From Lachnospiraceae bacterium (GTDB lineage: Bacteria > Bacillota > Clostridia > Lachnospirales > Lachnospiraceae), in contig JAFZOW010000078.1 in the NCBI GenBank assembly GCA_017552715.1, positions 1 to 57,197 on the forward strand: a DNA stretch of 57,197 bases, read 5' to 3'. Of the stretch, positions 9,082 through 18,158 are shown in pieces (position 1 is the stretch's first letter; every line of letters begins with the position of its first letter). The notes beneath the pieces are model-generated. The model saw nothing but the letters and a program-made list of their open reading frames with translations. It had not been told where the DNA came from and searched no databases. The translations under genes were made by a program, and so were the position numbers.

Positions 9082-10980
9082 AGCGGACTGTTTCATAAGA
9101 GCTTTGACCCGGTACATTTCTTCATCGGCCCGTTTGACCACATCCTGCACGGACATATCTTTTCCGGGAACATAAACGGAAATGCCGCATGCGATGGAAA
9201 CATAATCGGAGGGGAGAGGTAAACGGTTGGAATAAGGGCTCATGTGATGATCCAGATCTTCCTTAAGATGCTCCCGGTCTTCAAAATCGTTCCCGGAAAG
9301 GATGGCGATGAACTCGTCTCCGCCGACGCGGTATACCGGACTGTGCTTGAAGATATTGCAGATCAGGTGGCAGGCGCGGATCAGGTATTCGTCGCCGGCA
9401 TCATGTCCGAAGGAATCATTGACCAGCTTCAGATTATTCACATCAAACATCGCGATGGCGAAATCCGACGCCGTTTCCGAATTGATCTTTGACTGTATGT
9501 ACTTTTCCTTATCCTCATAGGCCATACGGTTGTTCACGTTGGTCAGCGGATCGCGCCGCATCAGATCCAGGAGTCGTTTGTTTATCAGATCGAGGCTTAA
9601 GGCATGACGGAACTTGTCAAAGACAAGCCCCATGCGGCTCTGATAGGTGTGAAGGAAATGGTTCTCCACTTTTTCCATGCAGTCCCTGAATATGATATAT
9701 CCGTATGCTTCATCGGCTTCGTGAAGCGGAAGGAAGACATAGAGATGATTGGGACCCTCCGGATCGTAGCCCGGGATCAGCTCGGATGAGGAGAAGCGGT
9801 CTTCTTTGAAGCTGACGCCGTCTTCCGTGGAGTAAAGCACTTCCAGTTGTTTGCTGTAACCTTTGGTGTTAAGGCGGATATTAGGATCGTATATGGAAAG
9901 TCCGAAATTCGGCTCCAGCAGGATATGGAAGGAATCGCCCTCATAATCATGATTTTCTGCCAGCAGTCGATGCAGGTTCCGCTTGAAATCCTGATAGGTA
10001 AGACAGGAGAGTATCGTGGAATCGATCAGGTTGAGCTTGCGGTTGAAGTAGGTAGTCATGGCACGTTTAGAGAAAGCTTCACGCCCTTTGCGCCTGCGCA
10101 TCTTGTCACTGTTGCGGGTCTCATAGCAGCCGCAGCTGTCTCCCGGGATGAACTGACAGGGGATGATGTGTGTTTTTCCGGGTTCAGCGCCTGCCATAAG
10201 TTCCAGCCAGAGCTTTCCGGCGGCAGCGCCCATCTCCGTAAAGCACTGATCTACAGAGGAGATGGAAGGATCGAAGACCTGGCTGTCATCGATATGATCA
10301 TATCCGCAGACCAGGACATCCTTAGGGACTTCGTAGCTGTTATTTGACAGCGTTACACAGCATTCCATGGCAAGACCGTCATTCGCGCAGATGAAGACAT
10401 CGGGGAGCTCTGCACCTTCAGCGCAGATCTCGTTCACATGTCTTGTAACAGCGGCGTTTTCCCATTTGGTATAGAAAACTTCCGTAAGGTCCTCCGAACG
10501 ATCGTTTTCTTCAAGGTAATCCCGTACGGCTTTAAGCCGCAGCTCCGAATCCAGGGAATCCGTAGTGCCGGCAAAGAAGCTGATACGTTTAACACCATGT
10601 TCTCTGGTGAGATGCTCGCACATGTTCTTGGTGGCCTGATAATTGTCGGAGCCGACAAAGCTGATTCCCTCACGCCGGGATCCCTGCATGATCACGGGGA
10701 TACCGGCTTTTTTGCTGCGGGCGATGATATCATCGACACGGTCTTTGAAATCCAGCCCGCTGCCGAAGATCACTGCTCCGTCAAAATCATGAAGATCAGG
10801 GAGAGTGAAGATATTCATCTCCCCGCGTTTCATGGCCAGAGTGTCGATATAAGTAGGGTAGCAGAGGAAAAGGAAAAGATCGGCCTGCTCCGATCGAAGA
10901 GCATCCTGCATCCCTGTAAGGAACTGGGACAGTATCTCGCTGCCCCAACCTGTCGTAAAGATCGCTATCTTTTTTTTCAT
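9076..10980 (-). CDS. Diguanylate cyclase with LacI-type periplasmic-binding-like sensor domain
   Basis: A 634-residue cytoplasmic protein that should make cyclic di-GMP. Residues about 1-300 form a type I periplasmic-binding fold as in LacI-family sensors (opening KKKIAIFTTGWGSEILSQF; DVFICANDGLAMECC; VLVCGYDHIDDS), but there is no helix-turn-helix in front and no signal peptide. A central region (about 310-470) links to a GGDEF domain (about 480-634) with intact GGDEF at 553-557 and DPLTNVNNRMAYE. The RxxD inhibitory site upstream of GGDEF is missing, so product inhibition is probably weak. The start at 10980 is preferred over the upstream in-frame start because AAAGGAG precedes it. It likely couples a small ligand, perhaps a sugar, to c-di-GMP synthesis. 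Confidence 0.9.
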   Translation of the reverse strand: MKKKIAIFTTGWGSEILSQFLTGMQDALRSEQADLFLFLCYPTYIDTLAMKRGEMNIFTLPDLHDFDGAVIFGSGLDFKDRVDDIIARSKKAGIPVIMQGSRREGISFVGSDNYQATKNMCEHLTREHGVKRISFFAGTTDSLDSELRLKAVRDYLEENDRSEDLTEVFYTKWENAAVTRHVNEICAEGAELPDVFICANDGLAMECCVTLSNNSYEVPKDVLVCGYDHIDDSQVFDPSISSVDQCFTEMGAAAGKLWLELMAGAEPGKTHIIPCQFIPGDSCGCYETRNSDKMRRRKGREAFSKRAMTTYFNRKLNLIDSTILSCLTYQDFKRNLHRLLAENHDYEGDSFHILLEPNFGLSIYDPNIRLNTKGYSKQLEVLYSTEDGVSFKEDRFSSSELIPGYDPEGPNHLYVFLPLHEADEAYGYIIFRDCMEKVENHFLHTYQSRMGLVFDKFRHALSLDLINKRLLDLMRRDPLTNVNNRMAYEDKEKYIQSKINSETASDFAIAMFDVNNLKLVNDSFGHDAGDEYLIRACHLICNIFKHSPVYRVGGDEFIAILSGNDFEDREHLKEDLDHHMSPYSNRLPLPSDYVSIACGISVYVPGKDMSVQDVVKRADEEMYRVKALMKQSAS

Positions 10981-10998
10981 AGGCTTCTCCTTTATGAT

Positions 10999-11007
10999 AT
11001 TATAGCA
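10999..11007 (-). promoter_or_regulatory. Extended -10 promoter for the diguanylate cyclase
   Basis: On the minus strand TGCTATAAT gives a consensus -10 with the TGn extension. It lies 19 bases before the start codon and no good -35 is visible, as expected for an extended -10 element. The leader is very short. Confidence 0.6.
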
Positions 11008-11086
11008 TGCAGAGGGGATTCCTTCCATTGTTTTTTTGATGCAGCAGAAAATACGTGAGTTTTTGGTGGATTTAGGCTTCCGGACA

Positions 11087-11095
11087 TGCTAAAAT
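11087..11095 (+). promoter_or_regulatory. Extended -10 promoter for the FtsX-type ABC operon
   Basis: TGCTAAAAT carries the TGn extension in front of TAAAAT, about 30 bases before the ATG of the permease gene. No clear -35 is visible. With the minus-strand promoter at 10999-11007 it makes this 144-base gap a divergent promoter region. Confidence 0.55.
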
Positions 11096-11124
11096 TTTTC
11101 TGATCGGTAAGGGAGTGTTGAAAC

Positions 11125-13539
11125 ATGTTTTTTAAAATGCTGTTCAATGACCTGAAAGAACACAAGGGTCTGAATATCATACTCTTTCTCTTTATCATTG
11201 CCGCATCGGTCATCTCGGTGGCCGCAGCGGGGCTTATGTATATGGAGATCGTGGGCAGGCCCCGCACGGACAGGCTCTGCAACATTGCCAATATCGCCGT
11301 GAACGTTAATGTGGGGGCCGGGAATTTTGAAGAGAAGAAGCAGCTCCTCCGGGATTGGATAGGGGAGAGTGCGCTGGTAAACGAGGGAGAGCTTACGGAA
11401 TATGCTTCCGTTATGGATGATGAGTTCAGTGTTAACGGCTTTTGCGCCTCGGATCCGGCTTTTCCCGGCCATAAGGCCTTTCATCTTACCACGCAGCCGG
11501 AACGTATAAGCCTGCTGTATAATGAGCAGGATAAACGCTTTGGCCTGGAATCAGGCACTATGGCCATCAGCCTGAACCTTTCCGATCTGGCGGGTATACA
11601 CATCGGGGATGAGATACGGATCACCACACAGCTGGGAAAGATATATGCCTTTAAGGTTTCCGAGATCTACAAGATCCCAGCAAATATGGGCTATGAAGAG
11701 CTCATCATCTCCCCGGTGGATTATGAAAAGCTTAAAGCGGATGAGCCCTTCCGTATCTGCAGACTGCTCCTCCGTGCGGGCAGCATTAACCTTTCCGGAA
11801 GCATCTGTGATGAGCTTTACGAGAAAGGGTTCGTGAAAGCCTGCAGTTCATATGAGTACAGCCCCGAGATCGATCCGGATTATACGATACTGGTGGTGAT
11901 CTCCTACTTCCTGCTGTTCATGAGTATCGCCATCCTTCTCATCGTGCTGATCACCATACGCTATATGATGATCGCGGCCATAAAGCAGGAGGAGAAGGAG
12001 ATCGGGATGATGCGTGCCATCGGAGTGGACTCCTTCCGTTACCGCTGGATGTTTGCAGCCACATATGTGAGCTTTGCGCTCATTGGCGGCATTGCGGGGA
12101 TCACGGCCGGAGCGGTCCTGTGCCGTTATATCCTTCGTCAGTTCTGCAAGAACATGATAATGCGGGATCCCCTGCTGATACGGAAGACAGCCCTGATCGT
12201 ATCCCTATCCATCGTGATCCTGATCCTTTCCTTTGCGGCCCTTATGATGCGGCGCATCAGCCGTATCCCTGTGGTGGAAGCCCTGCGGGGCACGGATACG
12301 GGGGAGCGTTTCGGACGTTTCCGGCCTGTGGCCCTGCATCGTTTCGGGAGCATCAGAGTCCCTTCCTTTCTTGCCATAGCGGATCTGGTGAACAGCTTCG
12401 GGAAATATTCCTTCCTGATCATCAGCTACATCCTTGCCGCCCTTATCCTGCTCACGGTCTTTAACCTGAAGAGCACCCTCATCAGCCCTCAGTACCAGAG
12501 ATGCTTCCTGCAGCTGGAACGGGATGTGGTGTTCGGGCTTTGGGGTGATCTGGGGAATTATTATTTCCAGAAGGGCGGAGATTACGAAGGGGCCGTCCGG
12601 GCCTTTGTGGAAGATGCAAATAAAGAAGGGATACCCTTAAGCGTGCGTTTCGTGAACTGCTCGGATGCCATGATCCTGCAGGATGGAAAAGAAGATATCT
12701 CCGCCACCCTCTGTTTCGGGGATACGGAGAATGAGGATATCCCCCTCAGGAAAGGCGGGCGGCTCCCCCTGAAGGCGGATGAGGCGATCCTCAGCTACTA
12801 TACCGCCAGGAAGGAAGGCTATAAGATCGGGGACAGTATAAAGCTTGAGTTCGAGGAATACGATGATGACAGGATAGCTGCTCATACGGTGCAGAGGGAG
12901 TTTGTCATCTGCGGTTTCTACGACATCATGGAAGCCGGAGAACCGGGGATCATCGTGGGTAAAGAATATACGGGAGCCTATAAGTCTTTTGTGAGGATCA
13001 CCAATATCCATCTGGAGGGGCCGAAGTCTTCCCATGCCGCCATGATACAGAAGCTTAAGGAGCGCTTCGGGGAGCAGTATTTTGAAACACAGGAGCAGTC
13101 CAACAGGGAGAATTTTTCCTATATCACCGGGACCATCGATGCGCTGAAGATCGTCTTTTCCGTGATGATCGCTTTTATACTGGCACTGAACACCACCCTC
13201 TATACCACGGTGGATCTTGCGGCCGAGACTCCCGGCATAGCCATTTTGAAATGCATGGGCTTTTCGGAAAAGGATGCAAAAAAATGGCAGATGCTGCGGA
13301 GCTTTCTTATGCTGGTGATCGCCATGCTCATTGCGTATCTGCTGGAGCTGACCGTGGTAGACGCTTTTGCCGGGAAGGTGTTCGAGAGTTTTCAGAATAC
13401 GGGGATACATCTGGTGCCGGATCCCCTGGAAAATCTTGTGATCATTCCGGCGATCATCTTTGTGATCGGGATGGTATCCATGCGGATATGCCTGATCCGG
13501 ATGAGGAAGATCAATCTGTGGAGTATCAGGGAGGACTGA
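11125..13539 (+). CDS. FtsX/MacB-type ABC transporter permease, two-module
   Basis: An 804-residue membrane protein with two FtsX modules. After TM1 (about 18-40) comes a large extracytoplasmic domain (about 40-245), three helices (about 252-372) with the cytoplasmic motif KEIGMMRAIGVDSFRYRWMF, then a second half starting near 425 with another extracytoplasmic domain (about 445-675) and three final helices, including GIAILKCMGFSEKDAKKWQM. This is the layout of permeases that move lipids, peptides or lipoproteins, or transmit mechanical force. The ATPase gene starts directly after the stop codon, and two extracytoplasmic or serine-type hydrolases follow in the operon. Confidence 0.9.
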   Translation: MFFKMLFNDLKEHKGLNIILFLFIIAASVISVAAAGLMYMEIVGRPRTDRLCNIANIAVNVNVGAGNFEEKKQLLRDWIGESALVNEGELTEYASVMDDEFSVNGFCASDPAFPGHKAFHLTTQPERISLLYNEQDKRFGLESGTMAISLNLSDLAGIHIGDEIRITTQLGKIYAFKVSEIYKIPANMGYEELIISPVDYEKLKADEPFRICRLLLRAGSINLSGSICDELYEKGFVKACSSYEYSPEIDPDYTILVVISYFLLFMSIAILLIVLITIRYMMIAAIKQEEKEIGMMRAIGVDSFRYRWMFAATYVSFALIGGIAGITAGAVLCRYILRQFCKNMIMRDPLLIRKTALIVSLSIVILILSFAALMMRRISRIPVVEALRGTDTGERFGRFRPVALHRFGSIRVPSFLAIADLVNSFGKYSFLIISYILAALILLTVFNLKSTLISPQYQRCFLQLERDVVFGLWGDLGNYYFQKGGDYEGAVRAFVEDANKEGIPLSVRFVNCSDAMILQDGKEDISATLCFGDTENEDIPLRKGGRLPLKADEAILSYYTARKEGYKIGDSIKLEFEEYDDDRIAAHTVQREFVICGFYDIMEAGEPGIIVGKEYTGAYKSFVRITNIHLEGPKSSHAAMIQKLKERFGEQYFETQEQSNRENFSYITGTIDALKIVFSVMIAFILALNTTLYTTVDLAAETPGIAILKCMGFSEKDAKKWQMLRSFLMLVIAMLIAYLLELTVVDAFAGKVFESFQNTGIHLVPDPLENLVIIPAIIFVIGMVSMRICLIRMRKINLWSIRED

Positions 13540-14301
13540 ATGGAAACACTGATCGAGGCCAAAGGCCTGTGCAAAAGCTATATCGTAAACCGGTTCAGTA
13601 ATGAAGTGCTTAAGGATATCGACTTTTCTCTGCGGGAAGGGGAATTCGTTACGGTCATGGGCCCTTCGGGAAGCGGCAAATCCACCCTGCTCTATACCGT
13701 GAGCGGAATGGACAGGGCTACTGCCGGCGAGATCTGCTTTATGGGGAAGAGCTATACGGGGATGAGCGAAAAGGAGATGGCTAAGCTCAGGCTGCTTTCC
13801 ATGGGTTTTATCTTTCAGCAGATGTATATGATGAAGAAGCTGTGCATACTGGATAACATTCTGCTCCCGGCTTATCATGCGGGCAGGGAGGACAGGAAGA
13901 AGGTAAAGGAAGAAGCGGAAGAGCTGATGCAGCGCCTGGGCATCACGGAGATCGCGGAGAATCGGATCAACGAAGTGTCCGGAGGACAGCTGCAGAGAGC
14001 CTGCCTGTGCAGGGCTCTCATCAATCATCCGAAGGTGCTTTTTGCGGACGAACCTACGGGAGCACTGAATTCCAAAGCCGCCGGAGAGGTGATGCGTGAG
14101 CTTTCGGATATCAACAGGGAAGGGACGGCTGTCATGATGGTCACCCACAATGCCAGAGTAGCGGCAGTCAGTGAGAAGGTGATCTACCTCATCGACGGAC
14201 ATATCGAAGGTCAGATGGAACTGGGAAAGCTTAAGGACGATGCGGAGCTTACGGAGAGGGAACGGAAGATAAACCAATGGCTGATGGAGCAGGGATGGTA
14301 A
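13540..14301 (+). CDS. ABC transporter ATP-binding protein (MacB/LolD type)
   Basis: A 253-residue ATPase partner of the upstream FtsX-type permease. Walker A GPSGSGKST (41-49), signature VSGGQLQRA (from 146), Walker B VLFADEPTGALNS (from 166) and switch His203 are present. The D-loop reads GALNS rather than GALDS, a variant seen in some Firmicute members. It starts directly behind the permease stop. The C-terminus continues about 30 residues past the ATPase fold in a charged helix. Confidence 0.92.
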   Translation: METLIEAKGLCKSYIVNRFSNEVLKDIDFSLREGEFVTVMGPSGSGKSTLLYTVSGMDRATAGEICFMGKSYTGMSEKEMAKLRLLSMGFIFQQMYMMKKLCILDNILLPAYHAGREDRKKVKEEAEELMQRLGITEIAENRINEVSGGQLQRACLCRALINHPKVLFADEPTGALNSKAAGEVMRELSDINREGTAVMMVTHNARVAAVSEKVIYLIDGHIEGQMELGKLKDDAELTERERKINQWLMEQGW

Positions 14302-14303
14302 AA

Positions 14304-15698
14304 ATGAGAGAAGCACTGAAAAGGCTCCCGGCTTTAGTGAGCGTCTTGGCCCTGCTGGCCGGCTGCGGCCTGGATGTACCTGATACGGAGATGCCGCCTT
14401 CGTCTGTAGTGAGCACCCTGGAGCCTGTGGGGGAGCGGCTGAACCGGGAAAGCTATGAAGGGGAAGAGGCGCAGAAGGAAGAGGCCCTGGAGAGCTACAG
14501 CTCCGCCGACGGCAGATGCGTCATCGAGAAGAAGCCCTCGTACTATGAAGTGTATCTGGATTACAGTGACGGGGACTATCAGGCGACGGGAAAGGCATAC
14601 GCGGAGACCATCCTTAGCCTGGGCCTGGATTTCAGTGCGGTTCTGGAACCCTATCTTTTTGAGAACATCGACGGGGCTTTCCCGAATCTGGACGGGGATT
14701 ATACTCCCGTGGTAGAGCGGATCAACGAGCTTAAGAAGAATATACCCGACGAGTATGTGAAGGAGATGGAAGGCTTTGCCGAAACCATAAGCGGCGGAAA
14801 GAGGGGGATGGAGAGCGACGGGATCATCAGCTATGAGGAGGCGCTGCTCATGCATATGGTGCCGGACTGCTTACGGGACACCAACTGCAATGCCCTTTCC
14901 GTATGGGGAGAAAAGAGCGTCACGGGAGAGCGTATCGTAAGCCGCACCATGGAGTGGCCCATGGGCAGTGAATACCAGATGTGTACTGCCCATGCGGTGA
15001 CGCATTTTAACATGGGCGGGGACAAAAACAGTTACAGCTCCTTTGCGGTGCTGGGGATGCTGGACATGCTCACGGGCCTGAACGATAAGGGAGTATTTGC
15101 CGGGATACTGGACGCCGGGACCCTTCTGGATTACAGCTGTGACGGGAAGAAGTGCTACAGCTATGAATTGCGCTATGCCCTGGAGAATCTGCCGGATGCC
15201 CGCAGCGTGGGTGAATACATGGTGGCGGAGAGCAAGAACTTTACCTTTTCCCATAACATCATCATCACGGATAAAAAGGACTGTTTTGTGGCGGAAGACT
15301 GCGTGGATGATTCGGGAGAGATCAGCAGCAAGTCCACACTGCGGGACAAGGATACGCCGCTGATGGAGGATATCGTCTGGGACAATCCGGACAGCCTGTG
15401 CGTGGTCAATGCCTTTGTGACGGAAGGAAGCGATGACCATTTCAGCGGAGTGGGGAGCAATTACCTGCGCTTCTGCAAGTACAACGCCTGGGTGGGGGAG
15501 AAGGAGAAGATGTCCCCGGCGGATATAAAGGGCATAGTCACCCGGGAAAATACCGAATGGGATACAAATTTTCAGAAGATCTATTCGGAGAATGTCTATC
15601 ATGTGATAATATATGATTATGCTACTGGGGAACTGGATATCTGCTTTACGGGAACGGAAGGCATCGTGGATCATCCGAAGTTTGTGAGGATCCTGTGA
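14304..15698 (+). CDS. Lipoprotein linear-amide hydrolase, peptidase C45-like
   Basis: A 464-residue predicted lipoprotein. The N-terminus (MREALKR, hydrophobic stretch, LLAGC with Cys21) is a lipobox signal, so it is anchored on the outer face of the membrane. The catalytic part resembles C45 / carcinine-hydrolase proteins: the expected N-terminal nucleophile is Cys195 in DTNCNALSVWG, followed by SRTMEWPM, the block GLNDKGVFAGILDAG and SHNIIITDK. C45 enzymes self-cleave before the Cys and hydrolyse amide bonds, for example in acylated amino acids, beta-lactams or bile-salt-like conjugates. ATG 14304 is chosen; 14295 and 14277 are in-frame alternatives overlapping the ATPase gene. The substrate is unknown. 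The family call is from motif layout only. Confidence 0.72.
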   Translation: MREALKRLPALVSVLALLAGCGLDVPDTEMPPSSVVSTLEPVGERLNRESYEGEEAQKEEALESYSSADGRCVIEKKPSYYEVYLDYSDGDYQATGKAYAETILSLGLDFSAVLEPYLFENIDGAFPNLDGDYTPVVERINELKKNIPDEYVKEMEGFAETISGGKRGMESDGIISYEEALLMHMVPDCLRDTNCNALSVWGEKSVTGERIVSRTMEWPMGSEYQMCTAHAVTHFNMGGDKNSYSSFAVLGMLDMLTGLNDKGVFAGILDAGTLLDYSCDGKKCYSYELRYALENLPDARSVGEYMVAESKNFTFSHNIIITDKKDCFVAEDCVDDSGEISSKSTLRDKDTPLMEDIVWDNPDSLCVVNAFVTEGSDDHFSGVGSNYLRFCKYNAWVGEKEKMSPADIKGIVTRENTEWDTNFQKIYSENVYHVIIYDYATGELDICFTGTEGIVDHPKFVRIL

Positions 15699-15725
15699 TC
15701 AAAATACAGAAAAGGAGATGGAAAA

Positions 15726-16859
15726 ATGAGCGGATTTGATGCGGAGAAAATGACGGCTTATCTGGATTCACTGACGGAGAAAGGGATACCGTCGGTGGAC
15801 TGTATCGTGTATCAGGACCACAAACAGATCTACCGGCATATGAACGGAACGTCGGATGCGGCCAAAACAAAGAAGGTGCAGGCCGATCAGCGCTATCTGA
15901 TGTTTTCCATGACCAAGGTACAGACCATGACGGCTGTCATGCAGCTGATAGAGCAGGGAAAGCTTGCCCCGGATGATGAGGTGGGGAAATATCTGCCGGC
16001 ATACCGGGAGCTTATGGTTGAGACGGAAGCCGGGGTGGTGCCGGCAAAGGAGAGCCTGCGGATATGGCAGCTGCTTTCCATGCAGTCCGGATTGGATTAT
16101 GACCTGGAGCGGCCCGGGATACTGCGTGTGCTGAAGGAAAAGGGCAGTGCGGCCACCACCCGGGAGCTGGTGGATGCGTTTGCGGAATCTCCTCTTAAAT
16201 TTGAGCCGGGCACCCATTTCCTTTACAGCCTGAGCCATGATGTGGCAGCAGCCGTGATCGAGAGTGTTACGGGGATGCGCTTCGGGGAATACTTAAAGAA
16301 GAATCTCTGGGAGCCCCTGGGCTTTACGGATACCTTTTTTGCAAAGCCTTTTAATGACGGGCTGGAACGTCTGGCGCAGCAGTTTATCGTAAATGAGGAA
16401 GGTATCGTTCCCATGGAACAGAGCTGCAATTACCAGCTTTCGGAGAATTACGAAAGCGGCGGAGCGGGTCTGGTGAGCTGCACGGAGGATTACGCGAAGC
16501 TGGCGGATACCCTGGCCTGCGGCGGAGAGTCGGCGGAAGGTGTGCGTATACTGAAGCCGGAGAGCGTTGAAAAGATCAAGGAAAACCTGTTGTGTGAGGC
16601 GGGGCTTAAGGATATAGAAAGCACCATGGGAAGAAAGGGCTACGGCTACGGCTGCGGCATGCAGGTGCTCCTGCATCCCGAGCTTCTGGGTTCCCCTGCG
16701 CCGGCAGGTATCTTCGGCTGGGACGGAGCCGCCGGTAGCTGCATCCAGATGGATACCGCCAGCCGCAGGAGCTTTGTGTATGTGCAGCATGTGCGGAACT
16801 GCGGCATGTCCTACGATACGATACACCCGAAGCTGCGGGATATGGTTTTCGGGGGATAA
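15726..16859 (+). CDS. Serine hydrolase, beta-lactamase / class C family
   Basis: A 377-residue serine hydrolase of the beta-lactamase-fold family that includes esterases and DD-peptidases. The nucleophile motif SMTK is at 61-64, with FLYSLSHDVAAAVIE supplying the second-motif Tyr, and a C-terminal GIFGWDGAAGS in place of the KTG-like strand. There is no signal peptide, so despite the name it probably is a cytoplasmic esterase or peptidase. AAAAGGAG precedes the ATG. It is the last gene of the FtsX-ATPase-C45 operon and is followed by a strong terminator. Confidence 0.87.
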   Translation: MSGFDAEKMTAYLDSLTEKGIPSVDCIVYQDHKQIYRHMNGTSDAAKTKKVQADQRYLMFSMTKVQTMTAVMQLIEQGKLAPDDEVGKYLPAYRELMVETEAGVVPAKESLRIWQLLSMQSGLDYDLERPGILRVLKEKGSAATTRELVDAFAESPLKFEPGTHFLYSLSHDVAAAVIESVTGMRFGEYLKKNLWEPLGFTDTFFAKPFNDGLERLAQQFIVNEEGIVPMEQSCNYQLSENYESGGAGLVSCTEDYAKLADTLACGGESAEGVRILKPESVEKIKENLLCEAGLKDIESTMGRKGYGYGCGMQVLLHPELLGSPAPAGIFGWDGAAGSCIQMDTASRRSFVYVQHVRNCGMSYDTIHPKLRDMVFGG

Positions 16860-16860
16860 C

Positions 16861-16894
16861 AAAAAAGGCCGGGGATTGGTCCCCGGCCTTTTTT
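16861..16894. terminator. Bidirectional intrinsic terminator
   Basis: A 13-bp perfect stem (AAAAGGCCGGGGA / TCCCCGGCCTTTT) with loop TTGG is flanked by A and T runs. It ends both the serine hydrolase gene on the + strand and the anti-sigma gene on the - strand. Confidence 0.93.
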
Positions 16895-16906
16895 AATGGT
16901 GCTTTG

Positions 16907-17623
16907 TCAGTCGCTGGTCGTATAGGTCCCAACGGCCTCGTTATCGGAGCGCTCGGGAGCGGGGCCCGCTTCATCCGTAAGACCGGAGGCATCCAGTTCG
17001 ATGTAGGAGGCGCCGCCTTCGGGTGTATCCGAGGAAGAGCAGCCGTAAGTTCCATCAGAGGTAATGTCGCTGAAGCTGAAGTAGGTATAGGGATTCTTCG
17101 GATCGGAAATGTGCACGTTCAGTGTCCCTTCGGCACTTACCATGTCCGTTACATCCGTACTGAGATTCTTGTAGAAAAGCATCAGCCTTCCGTCCTGTGC
17201 CTTCAGCGTGCATTCGGAATTCATGTATGCGGCAAGTTCTTCCGCAGAGATCGGGCTTTCGTTTCCGTCCTCGTCCAGTGCAATGCCGCCGAATCCGTAA
17301 GTCTCCCCGTCAGCATCGGTCCAGCTGTAGCCCATGCCGTCTTCTTCGACTTCCACTTCACTCTTTTCTCCGTTCATCCAGATCTCGATCCGGGTGCGGA
17401 TACCGCCCAGGTCGGCGGCATAGCAGGCGCCGAAGCTTCCGAAAGCGATGACGCCGGCGATAGCGGCAGCTGCGAAACGACTGATCCCATGTATAGAAGT
17501 ATTCATTTTGCTCTCCTTTCCGTTCTCTTTCAGGCGCTCCTCAAGGCGCTTCCCGAAATCGTCGGAGAGATGCAGACGATCGAAACTTCTCCGGTACCAT
17601 TCTTCATTGCTTCTTTTACTCAT
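16907..17623 (-). CDS. Putative membrane anti-sigma factor
   Basis: A 238-residue protein with a short charged cytoplasmic N-terminus (about 1-45, with a LSDDFGKRLEERLKE helix), one membrane helix (about 47-67) and an acidic extracytoplasmic domain of about 170 residues rich in Asp, Glu, Gly and Ser. It shares an 8-base overlap with the ECF sigma gene upstream, the usual genetic setup for an anti-sigma factor that holds its sigma at the membrane. The extracytoplasmic domain is not one I recognise and may sense the inducing signal. The function is inferred from context and topology. Confidence 0.72.
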   Translation of the reverse strand: MSKRSNEEWYRRSFDRLHLSDDFGKRLEERLKENGKESKMNTSIHGISRFAAAAIAGVIAFGSFGACYAADLGGIRTRIEIWMNGEKSEVEVEEDGMGYSWTDADGETYGFGGIALDEDGNESPISAEELAAYMNSECTLKAQDGRLMLFYKNLSTDVTDMVSAEGTLNVHISDPKNPYTYFSFSDITSDGTYGCSSSDTPEGGASYIELDASGLTDEAGPAPERSDNEAVGTYTTSD

Positions 17624-18092
17624 CTTCCCATCCCTCCAGATTACTCCTCAGTATCCTGCGGCTTTTTGTAAGCCGCGTTTTTACGGTGTTCTCGGATAGC
17701 GAAAGGATCTCGGCGATCTCACGGGTTTTGTACCCTTCAAAATAGTACAGGTGTATGATGATCCTGTATTTCTCCGGCAGGAGCAGCACGGCATCCATAA
17801 GGCTTCTGTCAGACGGCTCCTCAAATCCGAGGCTGTCCATGTAATCTTCATAGGATGTCCGATTGCGGTTCCAGAAGGAGCGGCGGGTACTCTTTGCCGC
17901 GTTTACGGTGACCTTGAGCAGCCAGGCCTTAATGTGTTCTTCCGACTCAAACTCCGTATCGGAGCGGTAGAAGCGTATCAGGGCTTCCTGTACGGCATCT
18001 TCCGCATCCTGGGGCTGCCGGCATACATTAAAGGCGGCTGCGTACAATCGGTCTCCGTATCTGGCGCATATTTCCGTGATGTCTGTTTCCAT
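17616..18092 (-). CDS. ECF-type RNA polymerase sigma factor
   Basis: A 158-residue sigma-70 factor with region 2 (about 8-72; AFNVCRQPQDAEDAVQEALIRFYR and IKAWLLKVTVNAAKS) and region 4 (about 100-152; LPEKYRIIIHLYYFEGYKTREIAEIL and a helix-turn-helix ending RLTKSRRIL). It lacks regions 1 and 3, which defines ECF factors of the SigV/SigW kind. It overlaps the anti-sigma gene. A promoter resembling its own class lies upstream, suggesting autoregulation. Confidence 0.94.
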   Translation of the reverse strand: METDITEICARYGDRLYAAAFNVCRQPQDAEDAVQEALIRFYRSDTEFESEEHIKAWLLKVTVNAAKSTRRSFWNRNRTSYEDYMDSLGFEEPSDRSLMDAVLLLPEKYRIIIHLYYFEGYKTREIAEILSLSENTVKTRLTKSRRILRSNLEGWEDE

Positions 18093-18127
18093 TCTTTTGC
18101 TCTCCGTAAAGACGTCTTCACCAGTAA

Positions 18128-18154
18128 TACGCGTGAGAGGGGGAAATGGTTTTC
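18128..18154 (-). promoter_or_regulatory. Predicted ECF-type autoregulatory promoter
   Basis: Reading the minus strand, GAAAAC (18149-18154) and CGTA (18128-18131) are separated by 17 bases, close to the SigW-type pattern TGAAAC-N16/17-CGTA. It sits about 35 bases before the sigma-factor start codon, with GGAGAG as ribosome site in between. Confidence 0.5.
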
Positions 18155-18158
18155 ATTT

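Noticed and set aside
12637-14316. 559-codon minus-strand open frame across the FtsX permease and ATPase genes
   Set aside because: The His/Gln/Leu-rich composition is typical of an antisense shadow; the + strand proteins carry conserved motifs throughout.
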